Positions 43,967 to 53,600 of a stretch of DNA of 64,000 nucleotides are shown one piece after another. A program made the position numbers and the translations under genes. The first letter of the stretch is position 1; each line of letters opens with the position of its first letter. The notes under the pieces are model-generated. The model was not told where the DNA came from. It did no database searches and worked only from the letters and a program-made list of their open reading frames with translations. Source of the DNA: an uncultured Opitutales bacterium (GTDB lineage: Bacteria; Verrucomicrobiota; Verrucomicrobiia; Opitutales; Seribacteraceae); assembly GCA_943787575.1 (NCBI GenBank), contig CALSMY010000007.1:121972-185971 (forward strand). Reading direction: 5' to 3'.

Positions 43967-46426
43967 ATGAGAAAAACAGGCATTCCTAAACTGGACCCAA
44001 GCAGCGATCTTTTATCCGAACTCTTTGAGGAACCGGTCAGCTTTTATGCCCTGGCCGTGGACAACAATCCCAATACTGACGCTGGATGGAACACAGACTA
44101 TATAGGCTATGACTCGAATTCAATTTCCTACCCCTATGCTTTCTTTTCAGATACCAACCTGACCGACGGCCCGTGGCTTCTGGAAAATGAGAATGGAGGC
44201 ACAGCTTACAGCCCCGATTTTCTATCCAGTCTTTCTGAAACGCCCAATTCTTATGCTTCTTCTTTTGGAACATCCTTTTATGACTATGGTACTCAACCCC
44301 GTGGATTTACCATCGCCCATGGATCTCTAGCCTTTGAACCAGGCGGTTCCTTTGCACCAGGGATTTTTTATCTTCGGGCAGGAGGCAGTGGCAGGAATAC
44401 TTTTTGGTTAGATAGAAATCAGAACCTGACCTTTGACGAAGTGGACTCAGGGGAACGAATAATCAGGGCGGATGGTTCGAACGGGCACGAGAAAGTTTTA
44501 TTCCTTGGCCATCAAATCCCCATTATTGCAACTCCGGGAATTGAAAATGACCGAGGCTTGGCAATCACTGGTAAAAGATCGATCAGCTCCTGGGAACAGA
44601 ATGGAGAGGAGCCCATCTCATCTCTCTTTGAGTATTCATTGAATCAAGGAGAGTGGGCCCATGTTGTGATGACCGTAAACAGGACTACCCATCAGCTTTC
44701 CACCTTTGTGAACGGTCGAATGGTGGCTACCTCCGCCTTGCAGGAAAACGAGCTCCCTGAACCGAGAATGGGAGACTGGTTTATTGGGGGACCAGGTCCT
44801 TTCAATAGCAACCAATACTTTGCCGGGCAAATCGATGACCTACGAATGTACGACGATGCCCTTACACCGGAAGAGATCTCCCGGATATACAACGGGGGCG
44901 AGGGTGATATTGGATTGGTCGGCACAGTATCCGCACCGGTGGTCACCGATGAAGAGACTGTTACCTTTCGGATTGCCTTCGAAAAATTTGAAGAAGGTAT
45001 CGCAATTACTGGAATCACGGAAGCCGAGGTCAATGCAAGCCTGACCAACGGAGAGATTGTAGGGGGAAGCTTAGTCTCCCTGGGGTCCGGGATTTTTGAA
45101 TTCAACGCAACCTTTACCTCCTACCAACAGATGATCCTGGACTTACCCCGTGGGGCAGGTAGTTCCGACACAGAGGACACCTTGAGGGTTCTGCACAAAA
45201 TATCACGAGTTCCCGAAGTTCCCCAAAAAGAGGATTTGGTCCACTGGTGGTGGCTGGACGAATCGATTGGGAAATCTGTTAACGACAGCATGGGTTCAAG
45301 CGATGGTACGATGCAGGGAGGTGCTTCATGGACTGCGGACTCGATCTTCGGAACAGCGGTTAGTTTTCGTAATGAGGGAGATTACATATCCCTCGGTTCG
45401 CCTGATACCAACCTCAGCAAGGAACAGTTCACGGTTTCGCTATGGTATAAAAGAGTTGCCAATAGTACTTACCGATCCCCTGAACTCATTGGAAACATCA
45501 TGCTCTCTCTCGGCGGAACAAATGGAGAGGCGATTCAAATCGGTACGGGAACCTCCAACCTGGAAGTGTACATGAATACTTTAATTAGCTCAGGAAATGT
45601 ACAGATGGGACGAGGCATTGAAGAAGATGTATGGAACCATCTACTTTTATCCTACGATGCAAATTCACCGGATGGGTATGAACTCAAATTTTATTTAAAT
45701 GGGCAACTCGAGGGAGAAAGTGGAGACTTTGGTAGCAGCCTGGTTATACCGGGAAATAGCCTTTGGAGGATCGGTCACTCTGCCCAAGGGCGGTTTATCG
45801 GTGAGATTGACGATGTTCGCATTTATTCTGCTGTTCTGGGATCATCCATGGCTACTGATTTGTACAATGATGGCTTGAGTGATCATGGACTCACCGTGGA
45901 ACCCTATGCCTTTGATCCAGTCCAAGACCCAGAATTGCAAGAAGAGGTCTCGATTGAAGTTAAATTTAAGAGATACGGAGACTACCTGAGCCTCAATGAT
46001 TTATTGATCGAGGATTTAAACTTTTCACTGCCAACCCCAGATCAAGTGGAAGGGGTCACTATGTGGCTTGATGCATCGGACCCTGACAGCATCACTTTAG
46101 CTACGGGGAACGAAATTGACTCGATATCGAACAAGGTGAACGGGGCGGTTAGCTTGTACGGGCATAGCACCAATAAACCGGACACGGGTGGGGAAATCAA
46201 CGGGATCAATGCCATCGACTTCGATAAACGTAGTGACAATAACATCGAAAAAATCACGGCTTACGAAGGGGGTAGGAATAACCAAACCTGGACACCTGCC
46301 ACCGCAGATGGCAGACCGGGCGAAGTCAGGGATGTTTTCGTGATCATGGTTGCCCGGCTCGACACGCAACTTCGCAACACCTTTCCATTTGGTTTTGGAT
46401 GGGGAGACCACTTTCCCTTGGATTAA
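43967..46426 (+). CDS. Giant lectin protein, piece 4: LamG, linker, LamG, linker, start of WLDA domain
   Basis: 819 codons; the frame is open from about 43812, so the ATG is internal. It completes a LamG domain (LSAWIKPTD upstream, IDDLRMYDDALTPEEIS at about 44,850) that also holds an unusual 150-residue insertion with FWLDRNQNLTFDEVDSGE. An Ig-like linker follows (TGITEAEVNASLTNGEIVGG), then a second full LamG (LVHWWWLDESIGKSVNDS to IGEIDDVRIYSAVLGSS), a second linker, and the opening of a WLDA domain (GVTMWLDASDPDSITL). It stops where GDHFP should continue to WINGN in another frame. Confidence 0.65.
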   Translation: MRKTGIPKLDPSSDLLSELFEEPVSFYALAVDNNPNTDAGWNTDYIGYDSNSISYPYAFFSDTNLTDGPWLLENENGGTAYSPDFLSSLSETPNSYASSFGTSFYDYGTQPRGFTIAHGSLAFEPGGSFAPGIFYLRAGGSGRNTFWLDRNQNLTFDEVDSGERIIRADGSNGHEKVLFLGHQIPIIATPGIENDRGLAITGKRSISSWEQNGEEPISSLFEYSLNQGEWAHVVMTVNRTTHQLSTFVNGRMVATSALQENELPEPRMGDWFIGGPGPFNSNQYFAGQIDDLRMYDDALTPEEISRIYNGGEGDIGLVGTVSAPVVTDEETVTFRIAFEKFEEGIAITGITEAEVNASLTNGEIVGGSLVSLGSGIFEFNATFTSYQQMILDLPRGAGSSDTEDTLRVLHKISRVPEVPQKEDLVHWWWLDESIGKSVNDSMGSSDGTMQGGASWTADSIFGTAVSFRNEGDYISLGSPDTNLSKEQFTVSLWYKRVANSTYRSPELIGNIMLSLGGTNGEAIQIGTGTSNLEVYMNTLISSGNVQMGRGIEEDVWNHLLLSYDANSPDGYELKFYLNGQLEGESGDFGSSLVIPGNSLWRIGHSAQGRFIGEIDDVRIYSAVLGSSMATDLYNDGLSDHGLTVEPYAFDPVQDPELQEEVSIEVKFKRYGDYLSLNDLLIEDLNFSLPTPDQVEGVTMWLDASDPDSITLATGNEIDSISNKVNGAVSLYGHSTNKPDTGGEINGINAIDFDKRSDNNIEKITAYEGGRNNQTWTPATADGRPGEVRDVFVIMVARLDTQLRNTFPFGFGWGDHFPLD

Positions 46427-46932
46427 CGGTAACATTTTCTGGTGGTTTTCAGATAATCGTAAATCTGCAAGCATGATCAAAGCCGGAGAAACCGCTCTAT
46501 TGGGACTGCGGTTTTCGGTCACCGAGGGATTTCAGAGTGTTTTCAAGAATGGTGTATCCATACTGAGTGGACCTCGGTCATCCCCAACCAATGCAGGAGG
46601 CTCTTTCTTTTTTCCGGCCACTAATGCATGCCAGCGGTTATGGGTCGGACTGGACTCTTGGGGAAATGATTGTATCGCGAGGGGCTTTGAGCCAAGACAC
46701 CCGTCAGCAAATGGAAGGGTATCTTGCCCAAAAATGGAAACTCAAGGACTTGATGCCTATCACCCATCCCTATTTATCCGCTTATCCTAATTTTCGTTTA
46801 CTGGATAAGAATGGAGAAGATGTGGATGATTTTTCTTTTTCCAAAAATGAGGATAACTCCAGCTTGGTCATTGGATTCACCCCATCGGAATCTCCAAACC
46901 GTTTTTCTTTCCAAGCTTGGGGGAAGCTTTAG
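46350..46932 (+). pseudogene. Giant lectin protein, piece 5: WLDA domain middle and end across two frames
   Basis: Two overlapping frames carry the rest of the WLDA domain: 46350-46790 gives FPWINGNIFWWFSDNRKSAS, FSVTEGFQSVFKNGVSIL and GGSFFFPATNA, then 46567-46932 continues SGYGSDWTLGEMIVSRGALS and MEGYLAQKWKLKDLMPITHP and enters an Ig-like linker. The frame change lies near the run of T and C at about 46,605-46,630. Confidence 0.5.
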
Positions 46933-47719
46933 TGAATCCAGCGATGGTGCCGTCAGTCAACCCCTTAGCTTCAATCTGGCATACGGTCGCCCCTTAACCC
47001 GGTTGGATCACCTTCAGGCATGGTGGGATTTCGATGACGAAAACCCCGAAGTTGTTAGCGAATACTTTGGGCGCTTCCCAGGAGCTTTTATCGACAACAA
47101 CATCTCAGGTACTCTTTATGAAGTCACCTACGCTCCCGGTTTATCTGGTTCTGCCCTCAGTTTCCCCGGTAATGCCTGGGTTCGGACGACTGCATCTGCC
47201 AGTAGCCTGGGTATTCCATCGAACCGCCCCAGAACGATTTCTCTTTGGATACAGGCCCAGGAAAACGAAATGAATGATGCGGTGATTTATGGAATGGGAA
47301 ATTTAAGCGGTAATTCGGGTGGTAACTGGACTGGGTGGGGATTGCGAAATATTTGGTACAATCGAATAAGCTCTTTTTACAATCATCAAAATGTGAAGAA
47401 TGACTTTTGGTCCTCCACCGGAGATTTTGGAGGTGCATGGAAGCATATCGCTCATATTTACGATGGCGAACGAGTCAAAGCCTATGTCGATGGACTGGAA
47501 GTTCTTAATACCCAACAAACCGATGTATCGACCATGAGCAGGATCCCACTGAGTTTTGGATATTTTGATGTAAACCGGACAAACTGGTATGCCACAAACT
47601 TTGTTGGCTTGATGGACGATTTTCGGGTCTACAACATTGCCCTTAGCCAATCCGAAATCGATCAACTTTACGGAAATGGTACAGGAGATGTCGCCCTAGT
47701 TCCACAAATATCAATGTGA
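46811..47719 (+). CDS. Giant lectin protein, piece 6: complete LamG domain
   Basis: 302 codons; the part before about residue 36 is out of phase with the previous linker. It holds a complete LamG domain: LQAWWDFDDENPEVVSEYFG, SGSALSFPGNAWVRT, RTISLWIQAQENE, WKHIAHIYDGERVKAYVDG, GLMDDFRVYNIALSQSEIDQ and YGNGTGDVALV. The frame ends soon after this domain and the following linker is badly broken. Confidence 0.6.
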   Translation: MEKMWMIFLFPKMRITPAWSLDSPHRNLQTVFLSKLGGSFSESSDGAVSQPLSFNLAYGRPLTRLDHLQAWWDFDDENPEVVSEYFGRFPGAFIDNNISGTLYEVTYAPGLSGSALSFPGNAWVRTTASASSLGIPSNRPRTISLWIQAQENEMNDAVIYGMGNLSGNSGGNWTGWGLRNIWYNRISSFYNHQNVKNDFWSSTGDFGGAWKHIAHIYDGERVKAYVDGLEVLNTQQTDVSTMSRIPLSFGYFDVNRTNWYATNFVGLMDDFRVYNIALSQSEIDQLYGNGTGDVALVPQISM

Positions 47720-48233
47720 TCCGGTGATCGAAGGGTCCGCTGGTAAATGGATAAATTAACTTTTACACGCGGTGGAAAGCCCTTCCCTGCCTCTGCTTAA
47801 TCACTTCATCCCATTTCACGGTTACCAATGGTGCAATGATTGAAAGACTCCGTCTACACGGACGATAACATGACTTGGTTCTTTGCTCTTTGAACTTATG
47901 GAGGAAAAAAACAGAGGTTCCTCCGTCATCTTTCATCCCAATGTTTTTGACAGATGGGTATGGGCAACCCAATGTGAGCGGTTTTGCTAACTCCAAAAAG
48001 CTTTTCCGTGCCACCACCCGCTCTGATTTCATTGACGCCTGGTGGTCATTTGACCGGGACACCCTCGGTCCACCCAAGTCGCAGTGATGACACCAATCTG
48101 TGGTCGGCCACACTTTATGATGCCTGGGTAACTGCAAAAGGGGAAATTTCGGACAAGGCCTGGCTTTTGATAAATCCTGTGGATGATGGGAGAATGAAAG
48201 TGGAACCCAACGGGATCCCTCTAAACGAATCGG
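47720..48233 (+). pseudogene. Degraded linker and LamG opening
   Basis: No single frame covers this 514-bp stretch. Recognisable pieces are PVIEGSAGKWI (linker), FANSKKLFRATTRSD and DFIDAWWSFDRDT (LamG opening) and SDDTNLWSATLYDA. It is among the most damaged parts of the tract, and some sequence seems to be missing rather than only shifted. Confidence 0.45.
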
Positions 48234-49142
48234 GTGGACTCTTTCCTTGTGGTGCAAGAATTTCATCTGCCTCCATCTACAACTGCCATCTCCACCCTCT
48301 TCCGCGGGCAGGACAAACAAAGTGCGGTTGAGTTTGACCGTTACCTGGTATTACGGGGACAGGATCAATTCATTGGTTTTATAGATGGGGATGAAGCAGA
48401 TGATGAGGCGAGGTTTAAGAGTTCCAATTATAAACTCCAACCTTACGCACAAAGGGGTTGGAATCACCTCGTTGTTTTAGGTGAAGGCTCCCGTACCAAG
48501 TATTTTTTAAACGGCATTTTTATAGGACAGGCAAACGATCGTGATCAAAGCGATGTCTATTACATCGGGAATTCAAGTGGGGATGAATTGTTTGCCGAAT
48601 ACATCGACGATTTACGAATATATAGCGTTTCTTTATCGCATGCGGATGTCGGTTCGATTTACGGGGGTGGTTATGGTGATATGTTTAGCACCATTCAAGT
48701 CGAAGAAAACTCGACCTCTGCTGAGTACCCGAAGGTATTCGATCTGTATTTTGGTAAAGATGCCAGCTTGGTGGAAGTGGATGATCTTAATGAGTCATGG
48801 ATGGTTCTCTCACCAGGTACAATAAACGATATCAATCAATCGGAAGATAATTCTTCTTACCGAATATCCATAAACCCCGATACTTCGAAAACTCTTCATA
48901 CCTTGGAAATCCCAGATTTGCCCACTCGATTTCAGAACTTGAGTTTATGGTTGGATGCAAGCGAGCCTCAAGGCGGTTCTTTTTCATTCGAGTCCGATAA
49001 TGAACTGACGCTTTGGCTGGATGGTTCAGACGCAAGTACGGTTACCAAGCGTGATGGATCCGACGATATCGATACCTGGCAAAACAAGGTCAACCCTGCT
49101 GTAGTCATGAAAAGCACCTACCCAAACTTCTCCCAGTTTTGA
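48234..49142 (+). CDS. Giant lectin protein, piece 7: LamG C-half, linker, start of nested WLDA domains
   Basis: 302 codons. After an out-of-phase start it reads LamG strands (SAVEFDRYLVLRGQDQFIGF, GWNHLVVLGEGSRTKYFLNG, AEYIDDLRIYSVSLSHADVG, YGGGYGDMF), an Ig-like linker (VEVDDLNESWMVLSPGTI) and then two WLDA openings in a row: FQNLSLWLDASEPQGG followed 20 residues later by NELTLWLDGSDASTVTKRDG. The second domain begins inside the first. Confidence 0.6.
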   Translation: MDSFLVVQEFHLPPSTTAISTLFRGQDKQSAVEFDRYLVLRGQDQFIGFIDGDEADDEARFKSSNYKLQPYAQRGWNHLVVLGEGSRTKYFLNGIFIGQANDRDQSDVYYIGNSSGDELFAEYIDDLRIYSVSLSHADVGSIYGGGYGDMFSTIQVEENSTSAEYPKVFDLYFGKDASLVEVDDLNESWMVLSPGTINDINQSEDNSSYRISINPDTSKTLHTLEIPDLPTRFQNLSLWLDASEPQGGSFSFESDNELTLWLDGSDASTVTKRDGSDDIDTWQNKVNPAVVMKSTYPNFSQF

Positions 49143-49584
49143 TCAAACAATCAATGGAAAAACGGCGGTTAGAATCGAGGGAAATAATGGAAACTTTGAA
49201 CGCATTACAGCTTATTTAAATGGTGCAAAGTGGAACCCAGCCGGGATTAATGGACAGGCAAGCGGTCCATTAACTGATGTTGTAGTGATGCTCGTTTGGC
49301 GGATTGATCAAAATGGCAGAACCACCTTCCCTTTCAATTGGGGTATGGGCGATCACTTCCCCTGGGATAACGGTTGGATTTACTGGAGGTATTCCGGGAA
49401 CAACAGAACCCAAGTTCATTTAGCAAGCAATGGAGACACCGTTCTTACAACATTGGAATATTCGGTCAGTAAGGGCACTCAAAAAGCCTACAAAAATGGC
49501 AGCGTAATCTTTTCGCAAGCACCCCAGGAAAATCGATACATTGGCGGGGCATTCTTCTTCCCCGGTCAGCAGTTACTGGGGTAG
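49138..49584 (+). pseudogene. Giant lectin protein, piece 8: inner WLDA domain middle
   Basis: Frame 1 is open from about 49138 and encodes INGKTAVRIEGNNGNFERIT, LTDVVVMLVWRIDQNGRTTF, PFNWGMGDHFPWDNGWIYW and SVSKGTQKAYKNGSVIF. It then needs a brief excursion into frame 2 (SYWGSNHVPTLYPWG) and returns to frame 1 (LVVRGTMSEEERSIYEGYLS, ending HKWGISGF) up to about 49730. This is a compensating pair of indels within about 50 bp. Confidence 0.5.
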
Positions 49585-50596
49585 TAATCATGTTCCCACG
49601 CTTTACCCTTGGGGGAAATGCTGGTGGTGCGCGGAACCATGTCCGAAGAAGAGCGTTCGATATACGAGGGATACCTCTCTCACAAATGGGGAATCTCTGG
49701 CTTCCTCCCAAGTATTCATGAATACAAATCACGAGACTCCCAATAATTTCGATGGAGAAGCCTGGAAGCCCGGCACCTCATTTGCGAAGTTGTACTGGAC
49801 AGACAAGAGCAACCAGCGAAACCATGCCACCTCAAACGGCAGCCCAACATGGGGCTCAAATTCTCAAAATGGCTTAGCTCTAATGACTTACAGTGGTGCA
49901 GATGGAGAATATCATGACTGGGAAAAGATTAATGATATCAGGACAGTCTTCTGGGTAGTTAGAAAAAATGGTACCGACTCCAACCGCTTCCTGCTTGGAG
50001 ATTGGACGGGGTCTGGAAGCGGTGGGGATTATAATTTTCATACTTCTGGAAATAATTATCTTCATAGCGGGCATGCAAGTACCGCCTATGCTGGAACCCT
50101 CAGGGAAAATGGAAGTCTAATTTCAAACCCCCAAGACACACCGCTCCCACAAAATTTAAGTGTAATATCTCTCAGGTCTTATTCCGATTTAAAGGCTTCC
50201 AATTTCACCAATGACCGAAATAATGGAGGTCGTACTTGGAAGGGGGACCTTGGAGAATTACTTATTTTCAATGAATCTCTTGAAGACGATGAGATCGAAT
50301 CGATCGAAGGCTACCTTGCTCACAAATGGGGAATCGAGGGTTCATTAATTGCCGGGCACCCCTATGAATCAAGTCCACCTGCAAAAGATTTCGGACAACC
50401 TTTTACTTTTGGGAATGGGCAAGAATTGGAAAATATTCATTTTGAATTGCTTCATTATCTTCCTGCTTATCGGGAAAATGACCTAATTAGCCGCTGGGAC
50501 TTTGAAGATTCCATCATTGATCCTAATGGAAAAACGAGAATTATCGACCTGGGGGGGCAAGGAATGACGGATTTATCGAAGGCAATGCTCACTTAA
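49541..50596 (+). CDS. Giant lectin protein, piece 9: resumption of the outer WLDA domain, linker, LamG opening
   Basis: 351 codons; the first 60 are out of phase. From about 49,735 it resumes the outer WLDA domain opened in the previous piece (AKLYWTDKSNQRNHATSNGS, DIRTVFWVVRKNGTDSNRFL, GDLGELLIFNESLEDDEIES, IEGYLAHKWGIEGSLIAGHP), then a short linker and a LamG opening (DLISRWDFEDSIIDPNG). The frame ends a few bases after a run of seven G (50550-50556). The same LamG continues in frame 1 (NDGFIEGNAHLTAGRFGNAL). Confidence 0.6.
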   Translation: MAGHSSSPVSSYWGSNHVPTLYPWGKCWWCAEPCPKKSVRYTRDTSLTNGESLASSQVFMNTNHETPNNFDGEAWKPGTSFAKLYWTDKSNQRNHATSNGSPTWGSNSQNGLALMTYSGADGEYHDWEKINDIRTVFWVVRKNGTDSNRFLLGDWTGSGSGGDYNFHTSGNNYLHSGHASTAYAGTLRENGSLISNPQDTPLPQNLSVISLRSYSDLKASNFTNDRNNGGRTWKGDLGELLIFNESLEDDEIESIEGYLAHKWGIEGSLIAGHPYESSPPAKDFGQPFTFGNGQELENIHFELLHYLPAYRENDLISRWDFEDSIIDPNGKTRIIDLGGQGMTDLSKAMLT

Positions 50597-50625
50597 CAGC
50601 TGGACGTTTTGGAAATGCACTAAAT

Positions 50626-53600
50626 TTGAATGGTTCCGGGGATTTTCTTACTATTCCCAAATTTCGTGGTGCGAATACCGCTCGGAACCTTACTTTCTCA
50701 GCGTGGATCAAACTGTCAAACAGTGGATCTTCCGAAGATTCTGACGATGCATCTATTTTCTCCACCGATGGCAGTTCAACCAACCACGCACGACTTTGGT
50801 ACGATATAAACGCCAACGGCATAGGTAACCGGACATACTCTTTCATACTCGGTTCCACCTTAGCACAAGCTAACCGTGCCAGTGGAAACGATGGGCTTGG
50901 CATTGCCAACCAATGGCAGTTCATCGCCTGGGTAATGAACCAGGACCAGCGCACCCTCTATGTCGATGGCAACCTGATTAGCCAGTCCAATACCCCTACC
51001 CCCTCGATTACTCTTGGGGGAAACAACGCACGAATTGGATCATGGAACGAAGATAGTCAGGCAGATTTTGAAGGCCAGATTGATGAAATGAGAATATATG
51101 GAGTATCTTTTGCTCAGCATGATATTGATGCGATGTGGAATTCCGGTTCGGGCGATCTAGGCATTGTTCCTGTGATTGAATTAAACCACAATCATGCTGC
51201 CGCTGAGGTTAATGGTACGATCAAATTTTACCAGGTTGGCAACCAGGTTGAGGTTACTGGTCTTGATCCCGCTGATGTTATTTTGGATGGGGCTACTTTA
51301 AGCAACTTATCCGCTGATGGTAATGGAGGGTATAATGTATCTATCCTGCCAAAGCGCCCGGGTGTACCATTCATAATTTCCATACCTGAAAATTCGGCCA
51401 ATGAAGTAAATGGTACTACGCTAACTGGAGGCACATCGGCTAAATTCATACAAAGCCCAACCATAACCGCTCAGAACAACTTGGTATTATGGTACAACTT
51501 TGAGGGTAATCAGACCGAGCGGGTCGTTGATCTGTCCAACCGTTCTGTGGATGCATCTCTCTTTGGAGGCAAAAGAGTACCCGGTAAATTTTCCCAATCC
51601 TTACAATTCCTTCCTGGTGAATACTTGAGGATTTCAGGAGATGATTTTTCCTTCAACCAAACATTTACAATTTCTTTGTGGACTAAGATTTTAGACGATG
51701 AGGAGGGTATCATTTTACGAAATGGACAAGTCTCTTTGGAATACCGGGATGACCTAAAAATGTACGGATCTTTATACACTACGAATGGATGGGAAGAAAT
51801 TGGTTCCATCGCCCAATTAGGAAAGTGGGCACACTATTCATTGTTGAACGACTCCCAAAGCTTGAAGCTTTTCATCAATGGCAATTTGATTAACTCACGA
51901 TCTCTGGAGAACAGCACGGCATGGGAAAGCCTTGCAGACCGTAATCTTTATTTTGGAACTGACTCAAGATTGCCCTGGGATCGAGGAGGTAAATTCACCT
52001 TAGATGAATTACGGGTTTATGACCGCGCCCTTAGTGAAAATGAAATCGAAGACCTTTATGGTTATGGTAGTGGAGATTTGGGTATACGACCCATTGTTTC
52101 CGGAGATTCCATTTTTTCGACTTCTCCCATTTCACAATCGGTACAGTTTTGGGAGGAGGATTCGAACCTTTCTGTATCTGGTTTAGAATTGGCTGAGATA
52201 AATGCAAGTGGTGCGAGTTTGTTAAATTTCAATTCATCGGATCTTTCGTACGATCTAAATGCCAGTTCAAAGCCATCACTTGTACGGGTGTCCTTGCCCC
52301 ATGGAGCTGTAAGTAAAGATGGAAACCTCAGCCAGGCTGGAGCTTATGAGTTCCAACACCGTACCATTACCTCGGTCGAGGATGGTTTGGTTGCGTGGTA
52401 CACCTTTGACTCGGTCAGTGGGTCAACCATTGCTGATACTTCAGGGAATCTTCGACACGCAATACTCCGTGCCTCTGATATTTCTGAAGACAATAATTCG
52501 GATGCGATTAGTTCATCGGAAAGCAGTCCTACAAGCTATGGTGTATCCAATGTATTTGATAACAACTTTATTGGCTCGAATGATAAATGGCTAACCAAGT
52601 GGGACGGATCTCCAGTTTATATTCAGTATGACTTTGAAACACCTACCGAGATCGGTAGTTATGCAATCTATTCTCAAAATGCGGATGAAGATATAAAATC
52701 TCCCAAATCATGGATATTCAAAGGTTCTAATGATACTACCACCTGGCAACAACTCCACATTGTCGACAACCAGACTAATTGGGGGGAATGGGAAAAACGA
52801 ACCTACACTCTCTCCCAAGCTGCAAATTATCGCTATTACCGAATTTCTTTTACCGACACCACCGGCAATCTAGCCCCAAATCATTTCGAAGATCTACAAC
52901 TTTGGCTCGATGCGTCTGATTCATCCTCGATCGTAGAAAATGCAAATGTCGTTTCGAGATGGAATGATAAAAGCGGGCTTAACAACCATCTTCTATCCAA
53001 CGGAGACCCAAGCACGAATACCCGTTCTCAAAACTCCCAAAATGTAATCGATTTTGATGGAAACGACTATTTTGAATCCGAGAGCTCCTACCCCACCGGA
53101 AATGACTTCTCCTTTTTTCTAGTAGCCGGGATTGATGCGATTACCAATGCCTACCAAGCAATGTTTTCTATTCGACAAGCCGCCGGAGATCCAAGTTTTC
53201 AGATAGATGCCGCCAGCGATTCATCCTTCCTTGTACGGTTCTGGAATAATGGTGTTGGCACGAACAAAGATTTTTCATCCACTCCTGTGCAAGGTCCGAG
53301 CATTTATGAATTTATCTTTGATGATACCGCTAACCAATTAGCTGTTTATGTAGATGGAAGTTCACTCGGAACAACTTCATACACTACTGCACCCAATCAA
53401 CAAAACACCCTCACGCTTTTTGCAAATCGTGGAAGAGGTTCTTTCATTGACGGCTTTGTGGCAGAAATGATTGGAATTCAAAAAGCAGTCACCCCGACCG
53501 AACGCAAAAGAATCGAGGGACATTTAGCCCACAAATGGGGGCTTAGTGATTCATTATCTTCCACACACCCGCTCACTTATTTATCAATCGGAGAAATTGA

